Source of the DNA: Nonomuraea jabiensis
Lineage (GTDB): Bacteria > Actinomycetota > Actinomycetes > Streptosporangiales > Streptosporangiaceae
Assembly (NCBI RefSeq): GCF_014204795.1
Contig: NZ_JACHMB010000001.1
Span: forward strand, 13,048,501 to 13,112,500
DNA length: 64,000 nt
Direction of reading: 5' to 3'
The notes beneath the pieces are model-generated. The model did no database searches and was not told the DNA's origin. It saw only the letters and a program-made list of their open reading frames with translations. The position numbers and the translations under genes are program-made. Positions 1-8,106 of this stretch are shown here, piece after piece; position 1 is the stretch's first letter; the number at the start of each line of letters is the position of its first letter.

Positions 1-59
1 ACGAGCGGAGCGTACGACATATCCGGCCATTGCGCCTTGGAAGCTACCGAAGTGCAATC

Positions 60-1028
60 ATGGGCAACGTGGAACAGGTTGAGCTGCGATTCGACCATGC
101 CTCGCGAGCAGCCCGAACGCACACGAACCTCTCAGCGATCCGGCAGGGCTCCGCCGGTCTCTGGGTGGCCGGCGACGAGACCGCGACCTTCGAGCACCTG
201 ACGTGGCTGGGCGACCATTTCGGCGCCCAGCGCACGTACCCGCTGGCCGACTACGTGGACCTGCCCGCGGGCCCCGAGGACGAGGCCGACATCGAGGGGA
301 TGGCCCGCGCGGACGGCTACCTCTGGCTGGTCGGCTCGCACAGTCTCAAGCGCAGGAAGGTCAAGTCGAAGGACCCGGACAAGGCCGCCGACCGGCTGGC
401 CACGGTGGTCAGGGAGGAGAACCGGTTCACCCTGACCCGGCTGCCGCTCCACGACGAGACGCCCGGCCCTGGAACGATCCTGTCCGGCAAGGACAACCTG
501 ACCACGCACCTACGCCACGACCGGCACCTGGCGCCGTTCCTGGAGCTGCCCGGCAAGGACAACGGGCTCGACGTCGAGGGCATCGCCGTCGTGTCCGAGC
601 GGATCTACCTCGGGCTGCGCGGCCCCGTGCTGCGGGGCTGGGCGGTGCTGCTGGAGCTGCGGCTGGAGGAGGCGGGCAGGTCACGGTTACGGCTGCGGGA
701 GCCGTACCGCAAGCACTTCCTGGATCTGGGCGGGCTGGGCGTGCGGGACCTCTGCCCGGACGGGGACTCGCTGCTGATCCTCGCCGGCCCGACCATGGAC
801 CTCGACGGTCCCGTACGGATCGTGCGCTGGCGGCCCCGCACCAGGCAGGGGGTCGTCCCCGAGGGCGAGCTCGAGACCGTGATCGAGCTGCCCCACGGCG
901 TGAAGTGCGACCACCCCGAGGGCCTGGCGCTGCTGGCCGACGGCAGGCTCATGGTCGTGTACGACAGCCCGTCGCCCGCGCGGATCACCCCGGCGGGCGG
1001 CGTGCTGGCCGACATCTTCACGATCTAG
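60..1028 (+). CDS. DUF3616 domain protein
   Basis: A 322-residue soluble protein that reads as the DUF3616 family: an all-beta, probably propeller-like fold with the motifs ADIEGMA, GLDVEGIAV and DHPEGLAL, where acidic residues recur at equivalent places in successive blades. No signal peptide or membrane segment is visible. The function of the family is not established. An ATG at 30 is in frame, but the ATG at 60 gives the usual N-terminus beginning MGNVEQVEL. The gene ends 11 bp inside the convergent Pth2-like gene, so the two 3' ends overlap. Confidence 0.8.
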   Translation: MGNVEQVELRFDHASRAARTHTNLSAIRQGSAGLWVAGDETATFEHLTWLGDHFGAQRTYPLADYVDLPAGPEDEADIEGMARADGYLWLVGSHSLKRRKVKSKDPDKAADRLATVVREENRFTLTRLPLHDETPGPGTILSGKDNLTTHLRHDRHLAPFLELPGKDNGLDVEGIAVVSERIYLGLRGPVLRGWAVLLELRLEEAGRSRLRLREPYRKHFLDLGGLGVRDLCPDGDSLLILAGPTMDLDGPVRIVRWRPRTRQGVVPEGELETVIELPHGVKCDHPEGLALLADGRLMVVYDSPSPARITPAGGVLADIFTI

Positions 1029-1677
1029 CGACGCGTCCCTGCAACCAGGGCGCCTCGGCCACGAACGTGCACGAGCCCGGCTCGATCTCCGTGAACCCGG
1101 CGTCGCGTACCACGGGCAGCCCCGCGGCGGCCATGGCGTCGAAGTCGCCCTGGGAGGGCGCGGTGCGCACGGACACCGCGAGGCCGCGGGCGCGCCAGGC
1201 CTCCCGCTCGGCCGCGTCGCTGGCCCACCAGGCGAGCTGGGCGGCGTGCCCGGCCTGCGCCATGGCCTTGCCCGCGGACATGGCCAGGCCCGGGTTGGCC
1301 CACAGGACCGGCGGCTCCGCGGGCGGCGGATCGGCGGTGTCGCTCAGCTCGGTGCCGCCCACCTGCAGCCGCGCGAGGTCGCGCGGCCAGCCGTCGAGCG
1401 GCACGGGCGGATGTACGCGCACCTCGGCCGTACGGTGCTCGACGGTGCGCCCCGGCAGCGCGACCGCCCTGCGCCACTCGGCGCCCCTGGCCCGGCGGAC
1501 CACCTTGCGGATCTTGCCGGTGGACTCCCAGGAGTGCAGCTCGGCGGCCCACTCGCCGGGGTCGTCCAGCAGGCTCAGCACGGCCATGGCGGCCGCTTCC
1601 AGCGCGTCGGTGCGTTCGGGAGGCGCGGCTCTCTCGATCCTGACGACCAGCGGCAGGACATAAAGCTCAGAATTCAT
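1018..1677 (-). CDS. Peptidyl-tRNA hydrolase Pth2-like protein
   Basis: A 219-residue protein whose C-terminal half carries the Pth2 signature GKAMAQAGHAAQ at about residues 135-146, the lysine-rich strand and helix that hold the active site in archaeal and eukaryotic Pth2. The N-terminal ~110 residues are an actinobacterial extension with no recognised domain. Pth2 enzymes release peptides from peptidyl-tRNA; whether this longer version does so is inference. Its start overlaps the stop of the upstream MFS gene by 4 bp (ATGA), so the two are probably co-translated. Confidence 0.75.
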   Translation of the reverse strand: MNSELYVLPLVVRIERAAPPERTDALEAAAMAVLSLLDDPGEWAAELHSWESTGKIRKVVRRARGAEWRRAVALPGRTVEHRTAEVRVHPPVPLDGWPRDLARLQVGGTELSDTADPPPAEPPVLWANPGLAMSAGKAMAQAGHAAQLAWWASDAAEREAWRARGLAVSVRTAPSQGDFDAMAAAGLPVVRDAGFTEIEPGSCTFVAEAPWLQGRVARS

Positions 1678-2942
1678 CGCTCTCTAGAATGCACGATGGC
1701 CATGGACATGCCCGCGGCCAGGAGGCACAGAGCGCCGGCGCCGTACCAGGCGAGGTCGTAAGCGCCCAGGTGGTCGCGGGTGAGCCCGGCGGCGACGGCG
1801 GCGAACGCGGCGCCCACCTGGTGCGAGCCGAAGACCCACCCGAACACCACGGCGCCGTCGGCCCCGTAGATCCGCCGGCACAGCGCCACCGTGGGCGGCA
1901 CGGTCGCCACCCAGTCCAGCCCGTAGAACACGATGAAGATCAGCATGCTGGGCTCGGTCGTGGCCGCGAACAGGCTCGGCAGCACCATCAGGGAGAGCCC
2001 GCGCAGCGCGTAGTAGACGCCGAGCAGCACCTTGGGGTTGATCCGGTCGCTGAGCCAGCCGGACGCGATCGTGCCCGCGATGTCGAAGATCCCGATGACC
2101 GCCAGCAGGCCGGCGGCCACGGGCTCGGCCATGCCGTGGTCGTGCGCGGCGGGGATGAAGTGGGTGCCGACCAGGCCGTTCGTGCTGGCCCCGCAGATCG
2201 CGAAACCGCCGGCGAGCAGCCAGAACGGCCGGGTCCTGGCCGCCGAGGCGAGCACGGTGACCGCCCTGACCGCCGCGTTCACCGTGCTCGGGGGCGCGGT
2301 GCGGACCGCGCCCGGCTCCGCGCCGAGTGCCGTCGTGCCCACGTCGGCGGGGTGGTCGCGCAGCAGCCACCACACGAACGGGACCACCGCCAGCGCCGCA
2401 CCGGCCACGGTCAGCGAGGCGAAGCGCCATCCCGGCCCCTCGGCGAGCTGGGCGAGCACGGGCAGGAAGATCAGCTGCCCGGTGGCGCCGGCCGCGGTGA
2501 GCACGCCCGTGACCAGCCCGCGGTGCCGGACGAACCAGCGGTCCACCACGGTCGCGGCGAACACCAGAGCCATCGAGCCCGTCCCGAGCCCGACGAACAC
2601 GCCCCAGAACAGCAGGAGCTGCCAGCTCGCCGTCATCAGCACGGTCAGGCCGCTGCCCACGGCGATCAGCAGCAGCGCGAGTGAGACCACGCGGCGCATG
2701 CCGAAGCGGTCCATCAGGGCGGCGGCGAAGGGGGCGGTCAGGCCGTAGAGCACCAGGTTGACGGAGACGGCCAGGGAGATCGTGCCGGCCGACCAGCCGA
2801 ACTCCTCCTGCAGGGGGGTGATCAGTACGCCGGGGGTGGCGCGGAACCCGGCCGCGCCCAGGATCGCCACGAAGGCGACGGCCGCCACGAACCAGGCCCG
2901 GTGCAGGCGGCGGCGCGTGGGGGCGGTGGTGCTCAACGTCAT
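1674..2942 (-). CDS. MFS transporter
   Basis: A 422-residue major facilitator with about 12 hydrophobic segments and the loop 2-3 motif MDRFGMRRV (about residues 82-90). The N-terminal pattern (LHRAWFVAAVAF, then TPGVLITPLQEEFGW) is that of the oxalate/formate-monocarboxylate branch of MFS permeases. The substrate cannot be read from sequence. It is the first gene of a two-gene unit with the Pth2-like gene and is divergent from the GlxA-type regulator at 3014 across a 71-bp promoter region, so that regulator may control it (inference). Confidence 0.85.
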   Translation of the reverse strand: MTLSTTAPTRRRLHRAWFVAAVAFVAILGAAGFRATPGVLITPLQEEFGWSAGTISLAVSVNLVLYGLTAPFAAALMDRFGMRRVVSLALLLIAVGSGLTVLMTASWQLLLFWGVFVGLGTGSMALVFAATVVDRWFVRHRGLVTGVLTAAGATGQLIFLPVLAQLAEGPGWRFASLTVAGAALAVVPFVWWLLRDHPADVGTTALGAEPGAVRTAPPSTVNAAVRAVTVLASAARTRPFWLLAGGFAICGASTNGLVGTHFIPAAHDHGMAEPVAAGLLAVIGIFDIAGTIASGWLSDRINPKVLLGVYYALRGLSLMVLPSLFAATTEPSMLIFIVFYGLDWVATVPPTVALCRRIYGADGAVVFGWVFGSHQVGAAFAAVAAGLTRDHLGAYDLAWYGAGALCLLAAGMSMAIVHSRER

Positions 2943-3013
2943 GCGCCAATCCTGCTTTATCCCCTTACAAGGTCACGAGTGGCCGGATGGTCAATATGTG
3001 AAAGAATTCGGCC

Positions 3014-3961
3014 ATGACACACCGTGTGGCAGTCGTCGTGCTCAACCACTTCGCCACGATCGACCTCGGCGTGCCCGGGCAGGTGTTCGGGACGGCCGAG
3101 ACGGCGGACGGCGAGAAGTTGTACGAGGTGGTGACCTGTTCGGAGGGCCGGACGCCGGTCCGCTGCTCGGCGGGCTACAGCGTGCTGCCCGACCACGACC
3201 TCGACGTGCTCGACACCGCCGACACGATCGTGGTGCCAGGCATCCACGCGGGCCGGGCGCTGCTCGACGGCACGATCTCGGACACGCTGGCCGCGGCGCT
3301 CCAGGGCCGGTCCAGGATCATGTCGATCTGCACGGGGGCGTTCGTGCTGGCGGCGGCGGGCCTGCTCGACGGGCGCCCGGCCACCACCCACTGGCGCAAT
3401 GCCGACAGGTTCGCCCAGCTCTTCCCGCGCGTGAAGCTCGACCCCGACGTGCTGTACGTGGACGACGGCGACGTGCTGACCTCGGCGGGCGTGGCGGCCG
3501 GGCTCGACCTGTGCTTCCACGTGATCAGGAACGACCACGGCAGCGAGGTGGCCAACCGCGCGGCCCGCCGCTGCGTCATGCCGCCGTGGCGGGACGGCGG
3601 CCAGGCCCAGTACATCGACCGGCACCTGCCGGAAGCGGGCGGCGGCACGGCGGCCACCCGCGAGTGGATGCTGGCCCACCTGGACCGCCCGCTCGACCTG
3701 GCCGCGCTGGCCGAGCACGCCAGGATGAGCGTGCGCACGTTCACCAGGCGCTTCCGCGACGAGACCGGCATGAGCCCGGCCAGGTGGCTGAACAGCCAGC
3801 GGATCCAGCACGCCAGGCACCTGCTGGAGACGACCGAGCTGGGCGTGGAGGAGGTGGCCAGGAAGGCGGGGTTCGGGACGGCGGTCTCGCTCCGTCAGCA
3901 TCTGCACGCGGCCGTCGGGGTTTCGCCTCTGGCGTACCGGCACACTTTCCGGCGACTCTGA
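3014..3961 (+). CDS. GlxA family transcriptional regulator (DJ-1/PfpI + AraC HTH)
   Basis: A 315-residue regulator with an N-terminal DJ-1/PfpI-like domain (about 1-180, containing the SICTGAFVLAAAGLLDGR nucleophile-elbow segment with Cys) and a C-terminal AraC HTH (about 215-310, with MSVRTFTRRFRDETGMSPARWL). This is the GlxA architecture. Members sense small metabolites through the amidase-like domain. It is divergent from the MFS gene and 70 bp ahead of the methyltransferase gene. A second protein of the same architecture lies at 15050. Confidence 0.88.
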   Translation: MTHRVAVVVLNHFATIDLGVPGQVFGTAETADGEKLYEVVTCSEGRTPVRCSAGYSVLPDHDLDVLDTADTIVVPGIHAGRALLDGTISDTLAAALQGRSRIMSICTGAFVLAAAGLLDGRPATTHWRNADRFAQLFPRVKLDPDVLYVDDGDVLTSAGVAAGLDLCFHVIRNDHGSEVANRAARRCVMPPWRDGGQAQYIDRHLPEAGGGTAATREWMLAHLDRPLDLAALAEHARMSVRTFTRRFRDETGMSPARWLNSQRIQHARHLLETTELGVEEVARKAGFGTAVSLRQHLHAAVGVSPLAYRHTFRRL

Positions 3962-4031
3962 TTTCCCCCGCAAATGCCACATTTCGGCCCTACAATCGGC
4001 CCCAGGAAGATCGACTAGGAAAGGTCGTCAC

Positions 4032-4862
4032 ATGGCCGAGGCGGACCGCGTACCCGCCGGGATCAACCCGAACGTGCCCAGCGTCGCCCGCATGTACGAC
4101 TACTACCTCGGCGGCCGCGACAACTTCGCCGCCGACCGCGAGGCGGCCGAGAAGATGATGGAGATCGGCCGGCGCATGGGCAACGACGCCCGCGAGATCG
4201 CCCTGGCCAACCGCGCCTTCATCGGTCATGCCGTACGCATGCTCGCCGAGGCCGGGGTGCGCCAGTTCGTCGACATCGGCGCGGGCCTGCCCACCCAGGA
4301 CAACGTGCACCAGGTGGCCCAGCGGCACGCCCCCGGCTCCCGCGTCGTCTACGTCGACAACGATCCCATCGTGCTGGTCCACGCCCGCGCGCTGCTGGCC
4401 AGGGACCCGGACGTCCTGGCGATCGAGGGCGACCTCAAGGATCCCGACGCCATCCTCGACGACCCGCGCGTCGCGGAGCACCTCGACCTCTCCCAGCCGT
4501 ACGCCGTCCTGCTGGTCGCGGTGCTGCACTTCATCCCCGACGACGCCGAGGCCGCCCGCATCGCCGCGCGCATCCGCGAGCGCCTGCTGCCCGGAGGCCA
4601 CCTGGTGCTGTCGCACCTCCTGTATGCGGGCCACGACATGGACGACGTCGCGACGGCCGGCCAGCAGGTCTACTCCGGCACGACCTCGGGCGGCCTGGCG
4701 CGGCGCGGCTACGACGACATCGCCTCCTACTTCGACGGCCTGGAGCTGCTCGGGCCGGGCGTCGTGCCGGTGGCCGACTGGACGCCCGAGGCCTCCCCCG
4801 GCGGCTCGTACGACCTGTCCAAGGGCGGCATCCTGGCCGGGGTGGGCCGCCGCCCGAACTAG
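4032..4862 (+). CDS. SAV2177-family SAM-dependent methyltransferase
   Basis: A 276-residue protein of the actinobacterial Methyltransf_19 (DUF574, SAV2177) family. The hallmarks are the N-terminal PSVARMYDYYLGGRDNFAADR segment, FVDIGAGLPT as the SAM-binding glycine loop, and VVYVDNDPIVL as the acidic strand end. Paralogues are abundant in Streptomyces and relatives; their substrates are unknown. A TACAAT -10-like hexamer (3991-3996) and an AGGAAAGG ribosome site precede the ATG. It is convergent with the monooxygenase gene; the 3' ends overlap by 4 bp. Confidence 0.88.
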   Translation: MAEADRVPAGINPNVPSVARMYDYYLGGRDNFAADREAAEKMMEIGRRMGNDAREIALANRAFIGHAVRMLAEAGVRQFVDIGAGLPTQDNVHQVAQRHAPGSRVVYVDNDPIVLVHARALLARDPDVLAIEGDLKDPDAILDDPRVAEHLDLSQPYAVLLVAVLHFIPDDAEAARIAARIRERLLPGGHLVLSHLLYAGHDMDDVATAGQQVYSGTTSGGLARRGYDDIASYFDGLELLGPGVVPVADWTPEASPGGSYDLSKGGILAGVGRRPN

Positions 4863-6310
4863 GCCGCCACCTCCAGCCCCTCGCCGAACCAGGTCCTCAG
4901 CGCCTCGTCGAGGGTCTCGTCGGGCTCTCCCGCCCAGGCCACGTAGCCGTCGGGGCGTACCAGGACGGCGCCGTCGCCCTCGAAGGGCACCACGTGCACG
5001 CGCCCGTGCCGCACGCGCAGGCCGCCCGTCCCGTCGAGCAGCACGGGCCACGCGCGGGCGGCCGGCTCGGCCGGCAGGTCGGCCAGGAACCGGCCCGCCA
5101 GGGGGTGCGCCGGCGCGGGCACCGGGTAGGCCAGGTCCGCCCCGGCCATCATGGCGGCGATGCGGCGGCGGGCGCCGTCGTCGCCCAGCAGCTCGCCGAA
5201 CACCTCGCGCAGGGCCGTGACCTCGGGCCCCGGCGCGGCCAGCGCGAGCTGCGCCTGGGTGTGCACGGCGACCCGCAGGGCGGCCGGGCGGCGCTCGGCG
5301 TCGTAGGTGTCGAGCAGGCCGGGCGGCGCCCAGCCCCGCACCTCGGCGGCCAGCTTCCAGGCCAGGTTGGCAGCGTCCTGCAGGCCGAGGTTGAGGCCGG
5401 GCGCGCCCATGGCCGAGTGGACGTGCGCGGCATCGCCCACCACGAAGACCCTGCCCTCCCGGTAGCGGTCGGCGACGCGGGTGTTGCGGCCCTTGAGCCG
5501 CCTGAGCAGGTGTGGGCCCTCGCCGGTGGGCTCGGCGAGCGGCAGGTCGGCGCCGAGCACGCGGGCCAGACTGGCGCGCAGCTCGCCGACGGTCATCGGC
5601 ACGTCGTCGCCGGGCGCGCAGGCGTCCCATTCCATGGCGCTGACCAGCAGCGTCCCGGGGTCCGCGGGGAGGATCGCGTACGCGCCGCGCTCGGTCCGGT
5701 GCCAGGCGTACATCACGTACGTGCCCAGCCCCGGCACCTCCAGCTCCACCGTCCCGGGCCGGATCACCGCGCCCGGCACGGTGACGTGGGCGCTGCGGCT
5801 CACGACGTCGGTCGAGGTGACGCCGGGGAAGCCGATGCCCGCGAGCTTCCTGACCGTGCTGTGCGCGCCGTCGCAGCCGACCAGGTAGCGGGTGCGCAGC
5901 TCGTACGCGCCCGCTGGCCCCCGCAGCTCCACCGAGACGCCATGGGGGTCCTGGGTGAAGCCGAGCAGCTCGTGCCCGCGCCTGATCTCCACGCCCAGCT
6001 CGACCGCCCGCCGCTCGATCAGCTCCTCCAGGGCGGGCTGCTTGATCCCCATCCCGTACAGCGGGTTGTCCTCCAGCCCGGCCAGGTTCAGCGGCAGCGC
6101 GCCGAACACGAAGCCCGGCATCGGCGCGTCTCCCACGGCGAGGCCGCGCTGGCGGAGCAGCCTGACGACCTGGCCGACGACCCCGTTGGCCTTGGGCTGA
6201 TCGCTGCGCCGGGGCAGGCGCTCGACGACGGTCGGGCGCACTCCGGCCAGAGCCAGCTCGCAGGCCAGCATCAGCCCGTTGGGGCCGCCGCCGATGATCA
6301 CGATGTCCAT
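4859..6310 (-). CDS. FAD-dependent aromatic monooxygenase
   Basis: A 483-residue flavoprotein of the PheA/TfdB class A hydroxylase family. The Rossmann GxGxxG is at residues 6-14 (IIGGGPNGL), the DG motif is VGCDGAHSTVR, and the GD motif is VGDAAHVHSAMGAPGLNLGLQDAANL. The C-terminal thioredoxin-like region is short, as in rifampicin-monooxygenase-like proteins. Known relatives hydroxylate phenols, polyketides or rifamycins; the substrate here is open. It lies 10 bp downstream of a TetR gene on the same strand, so it is probably the regulated target. The type III PKS at 14 kb is too far away to be coupled with confidence. Confidence 0.85.
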   Translation of the reverse strand: MDIVIIGGGPNGLMLACELALAGVRPTVVERLPRRSDQPKANGVVGQVVRLLRQRGLAVGDAPMPGFVFGALPLNLAGLEDNPLYGMGIKQPALEELIERRAVELGVEIRRGHELLGFTQDPHGVSVELRGPAGAYELRTRYLVGCDGAHSTVRKLAGIGFPGVTSTDVVSRSAHVTVPGAVIRPGTVELEVPGLGTYVMYAWHRTERGAYAILPADPGTLLVSAMEWDACAPGDDVPMTVGELRASLARVLGADLPLAEPTGEGPHLLRRLKGRNTRVADRYREGRVFVVGDAAHVHSAMGAPGLNLGLQDAANLAWKLAAEVRGWAPPGLLDTYDAERRPAALRVAVHTQAQLALAAPGPEVTALREVFGELLGDDGARRRIAAMMAGADLAYPVPAPAHPLAGRFLADLPAEPAARAWPVLLDGTGGLRVRHGRVHVVPFEGDGAVLVRPDGYVAWAGEPDETLDEALRTWFGEGLEVAA

Positions 6311-6319
6311 GCGGTCTCC

Positions 6320-6925
6320 TCAGAGGGAAGGGTCGGGCAGCCCCGCGGCCAGCGCGCGCAGGGCCTCGCGCAACAGGGGCACGAGCGGGACCGGCGGGTC
6401 GGAGCGCAGCCAGTGGGCGACGGCCGCCTGCACGGCGGAGCCCACGGCGACGGCCACGAGGTGGGGGTAGAGGTCGCGGGCGGCGTCGGTGCCGGTGCGC
6501 TCGGCCACGGCCGCGGCCAGCTCGTTGTTCCCGGCGAACACCACCTGCAGCGACTCGGCCCGCAGCGCGGGCTCGTCGGCCAGCATCCTGATGCTCGCCA
6601 GCGTTTCGGGATCGGGCGCCACGTCCGTGCGGGCCGGCGCCCAGGGCTCGACCATGGCCTCGGTCAGCGCCTCCCACAACGGCTCCTCCGGCGGCCGCGC
6701 CCGCAGCGCCGCCACGGAGCGCGTGACGCGGTCGATGTGGCGGGCGGCGATCGCCTCGTACTTGCTGGAGAAGTAGTTGTTGAACGTGCGGGGCGAGACG
6801 CCGACCTCGGCGGCGATGTCCTCGACGCGTACGCGTTCCAGCCCGCGCTCGTGAGCCAGCCGGAGGGCGGCCGTCATCAGCGCCTCGCGCGTGGCCTGCT
6901 TCTTCCGCTCTCTCAGTCCGCTCAT
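6320..6925 (-). CDS. TetR family repressor
   Basis: A 201-residue TetR protein. The HTH is MSGLRERKKQATREALMTAALRLA through VSPRTFNNYFSSKYEAI (about residues 1-55), followed by a divergent helical ligand domain. An in-frame TTG at 6961 would add 12 residues, but those codons run through the palindrome at 6948-6960, so the ATG at 6925 is preferred. It precedes the FAD monooxygenase by 10 bp. A drug- or phenol-responsive repressor of the monooxygenase is the simplest reading (inference). Confidence 0.88.
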   Translation of the reverse strand: MSGLRERKKQATREALMTAALRLAHERGLERVRVEDIAAEVGVSPRTFNNYFSSKYEAIAARHIDRVTRSVAALRARPPEEPLWEALTEAMVEPWAPARTDVAPDPETLASIRMLADEPALRAESLQVVFAGNNELAAAVAERTGTDAARDLYPHLVAVAVGSAVQAAVAHWLRSDPPVPLVPLLREALRALAAGLPDPSL

Positions 6926-6947
6926 GGACGGCACCGTACGATAAAAG

Positions 6948-6960
6948 TGCGGACTCCGCA
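6948..6960. promoter_or_regulatory. TetR operator candidate
   Basis: A perfect 13-bp palindrome, TGCGGACTCCGCA, lies 22 bp upstream of the tetR start codon in AT-richer DNA. Size, symmetry and position fit an autoregulatory TetR site for the repressor/monooxygenase operon. Confidence 0.55.
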
Positions 6961-6984
6961 ATTTTTCTGACTACGCATGTTTGC

Positions 6985-7016
6985 TCTAACGGGTGAGCTA
7001 GCACCGACGCGTTAGA
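6985..7016. promoter_or_regulatory. Bipartite site TCTAACG-N18-CGTTAGA (copy 1)
   Basis: Two inverted heptamers, TCTAACG (6985-6991) and CGTTAGA (7010-7016), are separated by 18 bp and end 8 bp before the CGNR gene start. The same heptamers with the same 18-bp gap occur again just before the VOC gene (7621-7652). A shared regulator, most simply the CGNR protein itself, is inferred. Confidence 0.6.
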
Positions 7017-7024
7017 TTGGGAGC

Positions 7025-7588
7025 ATGTCCCTGACCCTCGAATTCGTCAGCACGCTCAGGGCCGAACGTTCCGGACTGGTCGACAGGCTGGCCGACCCGG
7101 ACGGCATGACGGCCTGGGTGCGGACGCACGTGCCCGATCTCGCCGACCTCACCGTCACGGAGGAGCTGCGCCAGGAGACGGTACGCCTGCGCCAGGCCGT
7201 CCGCGCACTGTTCGCCAGGGCCGTGGCGCCGGGCCCGCCGAGCCGGGCGGACGCGGCGAGCCTGCCCGCCTTCGAGGAGTCGCTGGCCCTGGTCAACGCC
7301 ACCGCCCTGGCCGCCCCCACCGCACCCCAGCTGCGCTGGGACGGCGAGCCGTCCCTCGACACCGCGCCCGCGACGCAGGCCGGCCCCGGCGCGCAGCTGC
7401 TCGCCAGGCTCGCCACGGCGGCCGTCGAGTTCCTCGCGGGGCCGGACCGCGCCCTGGTCCGCACCTGCCAGGCCCCGCGCTGCGTGCTCTATTTCGTCAA
7501 GGAGCACCCCCGCCAGGAGTGGTGCTCGACGGGCTGCGGCAACCGCGCCCGGGCGGCCAGGCACTACAGGGAGCACAAGAAAATCTAA
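7025..7588 (+). CDS. CGNR zinc-finger / ABATE domain regulator
   Basis: A 187-residue protein with an N-terminal ABATE domain and a C-terminal CGNR zinc finger: CQAPRCVLYFVKEHPRQEWC followed by GCGNRARAARHYREHKK, with cysteines arranged C-x4-C-x13-C-x3-C. The family is regarded as stress-linked transcriptional regulators. The start follows TTGGGAGC. Directly upstream is the bipartite site at 6985-7016, and downstream is the VOC/FMN operon preceded by the same site, which suggests autoregulation plus control of that operon. Confidence 0.88.
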   Translation: MSLTLEFVSTLRAERSGLVDRLADPDGMTAWVRTHVPDLADLTVTEELRQETVRLRQAVRALFARAVAPGPPSRADAASLPAFEESLALVNATALAAPTAPQLRWDGEPSLDTAPATQAGPGAQLLARLATAAVEFLAGPDRALVRTCQAPRCVLYFVKEHPRQEWCSTGCGNRARAARHYREHKKI

Positions 7589-7599
7589 CGCCTGCAAGC

Positions 7600-7636
7600 C
7601 CGAGTTGCCGTTATAGTGTTTCTAACGGCAACTCGG
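7600..7636. promoter_or_regulatory. 14-bp inverted repeat between CGNR and VOC genes
   Basis: CCGAGTTGCCGTTA (7600-7613) and its exact inverse (7623-7636) flank a 9-nt loop. It can act as the CGNR transcript terminator or an mRNA leader hairpin. A TATAGT hexamer (7612-7617) lies in the loop side, and the right arm overlaps the bipartite site of copy 2, so it may also be part of the VOC promoter. Confidence 0.6.
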
Positions 7637-7652
7637 CCGTGCATGCGTTAGA
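7621..7652. promoter_or_regulatory. Bipartite site TCTAACG-N18-CGTTAGA (copy 2)
   Basis: TCTAACG (7621-7627) and CGTTAGA (7646-7652) have exactly the 18-bp spacing seen at 6985-7016, and end 10 bp before the VOC start codon. A further lone TCTAACG overlaps the CGNR stop codon (7584-7590). Confidence 0.6.
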
Positions 7653-7662
7653 GGAGTGGGGT

Positions 7663-8106
7663 ATGTCCTTCCAGACCGGGCACGTCGGGCTCAACGTCAC
7701 CGATCTCGACAAGTCCAAAGAGTTCTACACGCGGGTCTTCGGCTTCACGGTGGCGGGCGAGTCGCAGGAGGACGGCCGCCGGTACGCGTTCCTGGCCCAG
7801 GACGGCACGCTGGTGCTGACGCTCTGGCAGCAGAGCGCGGGCCGCTTCGAGGCCGCCCGTCCGGGGCTGCACCACCTTTCGTTCCAGGTGGCGGACCTCG
7901 ACGCGGTGCGCCGGGCGGAGACGGTGATCAGGGAGATCGGCGCGACCCTCTACCACGACGGCGTCGTGCCGCACCGCGAGGGCGCCTCGTCGGGCGGCGT
8001 GTTCTTCGCCGACCCCGACGGCATCCGGTTGGAGATCTTCGCCCCGGACGGGGCTGGCGACCGGCCCGCGCCCAACTCTGACACGCCGACCTGCGGGTTC
8101 TTCTAA
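7663..8106 (+). CDS. VOC (glyoxalase/bleomycin-resistance) family protein
   Basis: A 147-residue single-chain VOC protein with two beta-alpha-beta3 modules: TGHVGLNVTDLDKSKEFYTR and GLHHLSFQVADLDAV, ending near DPDGIRLEIFAP. Metal ligands typical of the fold are present (His in GHVGL and HHLSF, Glu in RLEIF), so a dioxygenase or glyoxalase-like activity is possible. The ATG at 7663 follows AGAGGAGTGGGG. Its stop codon overlaps the start of the FMN-binding gene (TAATG), so the pair is translationally coupled. Confidence 0.85.
   Translation: MSFQTGHVGLNVTDLDKSKEFYTRVFGFTVAGESQEDGRRYAFLAQDGTLVLTLWQQSAGRFEAARPGLHHLSFQVADLDAVRRAETVIREIGATLYHDGVVPHREGASSGGVFFADPDGIRLEIFAPDGAGDRPAPNSDTPTCGFF

Noticed and set aside
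203-1663. Long open frames opposite or out of frame with known genes, for example 203-1663 (+), 3990-7004 (-) and 41352-45251 (+)
   Set aside because: They have Arg/Pro/Ala-rich nonsense composition and overlap genes with recognisable domains. They arise from the extreme GC bias at third codon positions.
4859-6310. FAD monooxygenase as a proven rifampicin monooxygenase or as the missing SrsC of the type III PKS
   Set aside because: The sequence only supports the class A hydroxylase family. It is 7.7 kb from the PKS with unrelated genes between and has its own TetR regulator.
7600-7636. Inverted repeat between CGNR and VOC genes as a simple terminator only
   Set aside because: No T-tract follows and its right arm overlaps the conserved bipartite site, so a purely terminating role is not supported; it is listed as regulatory.
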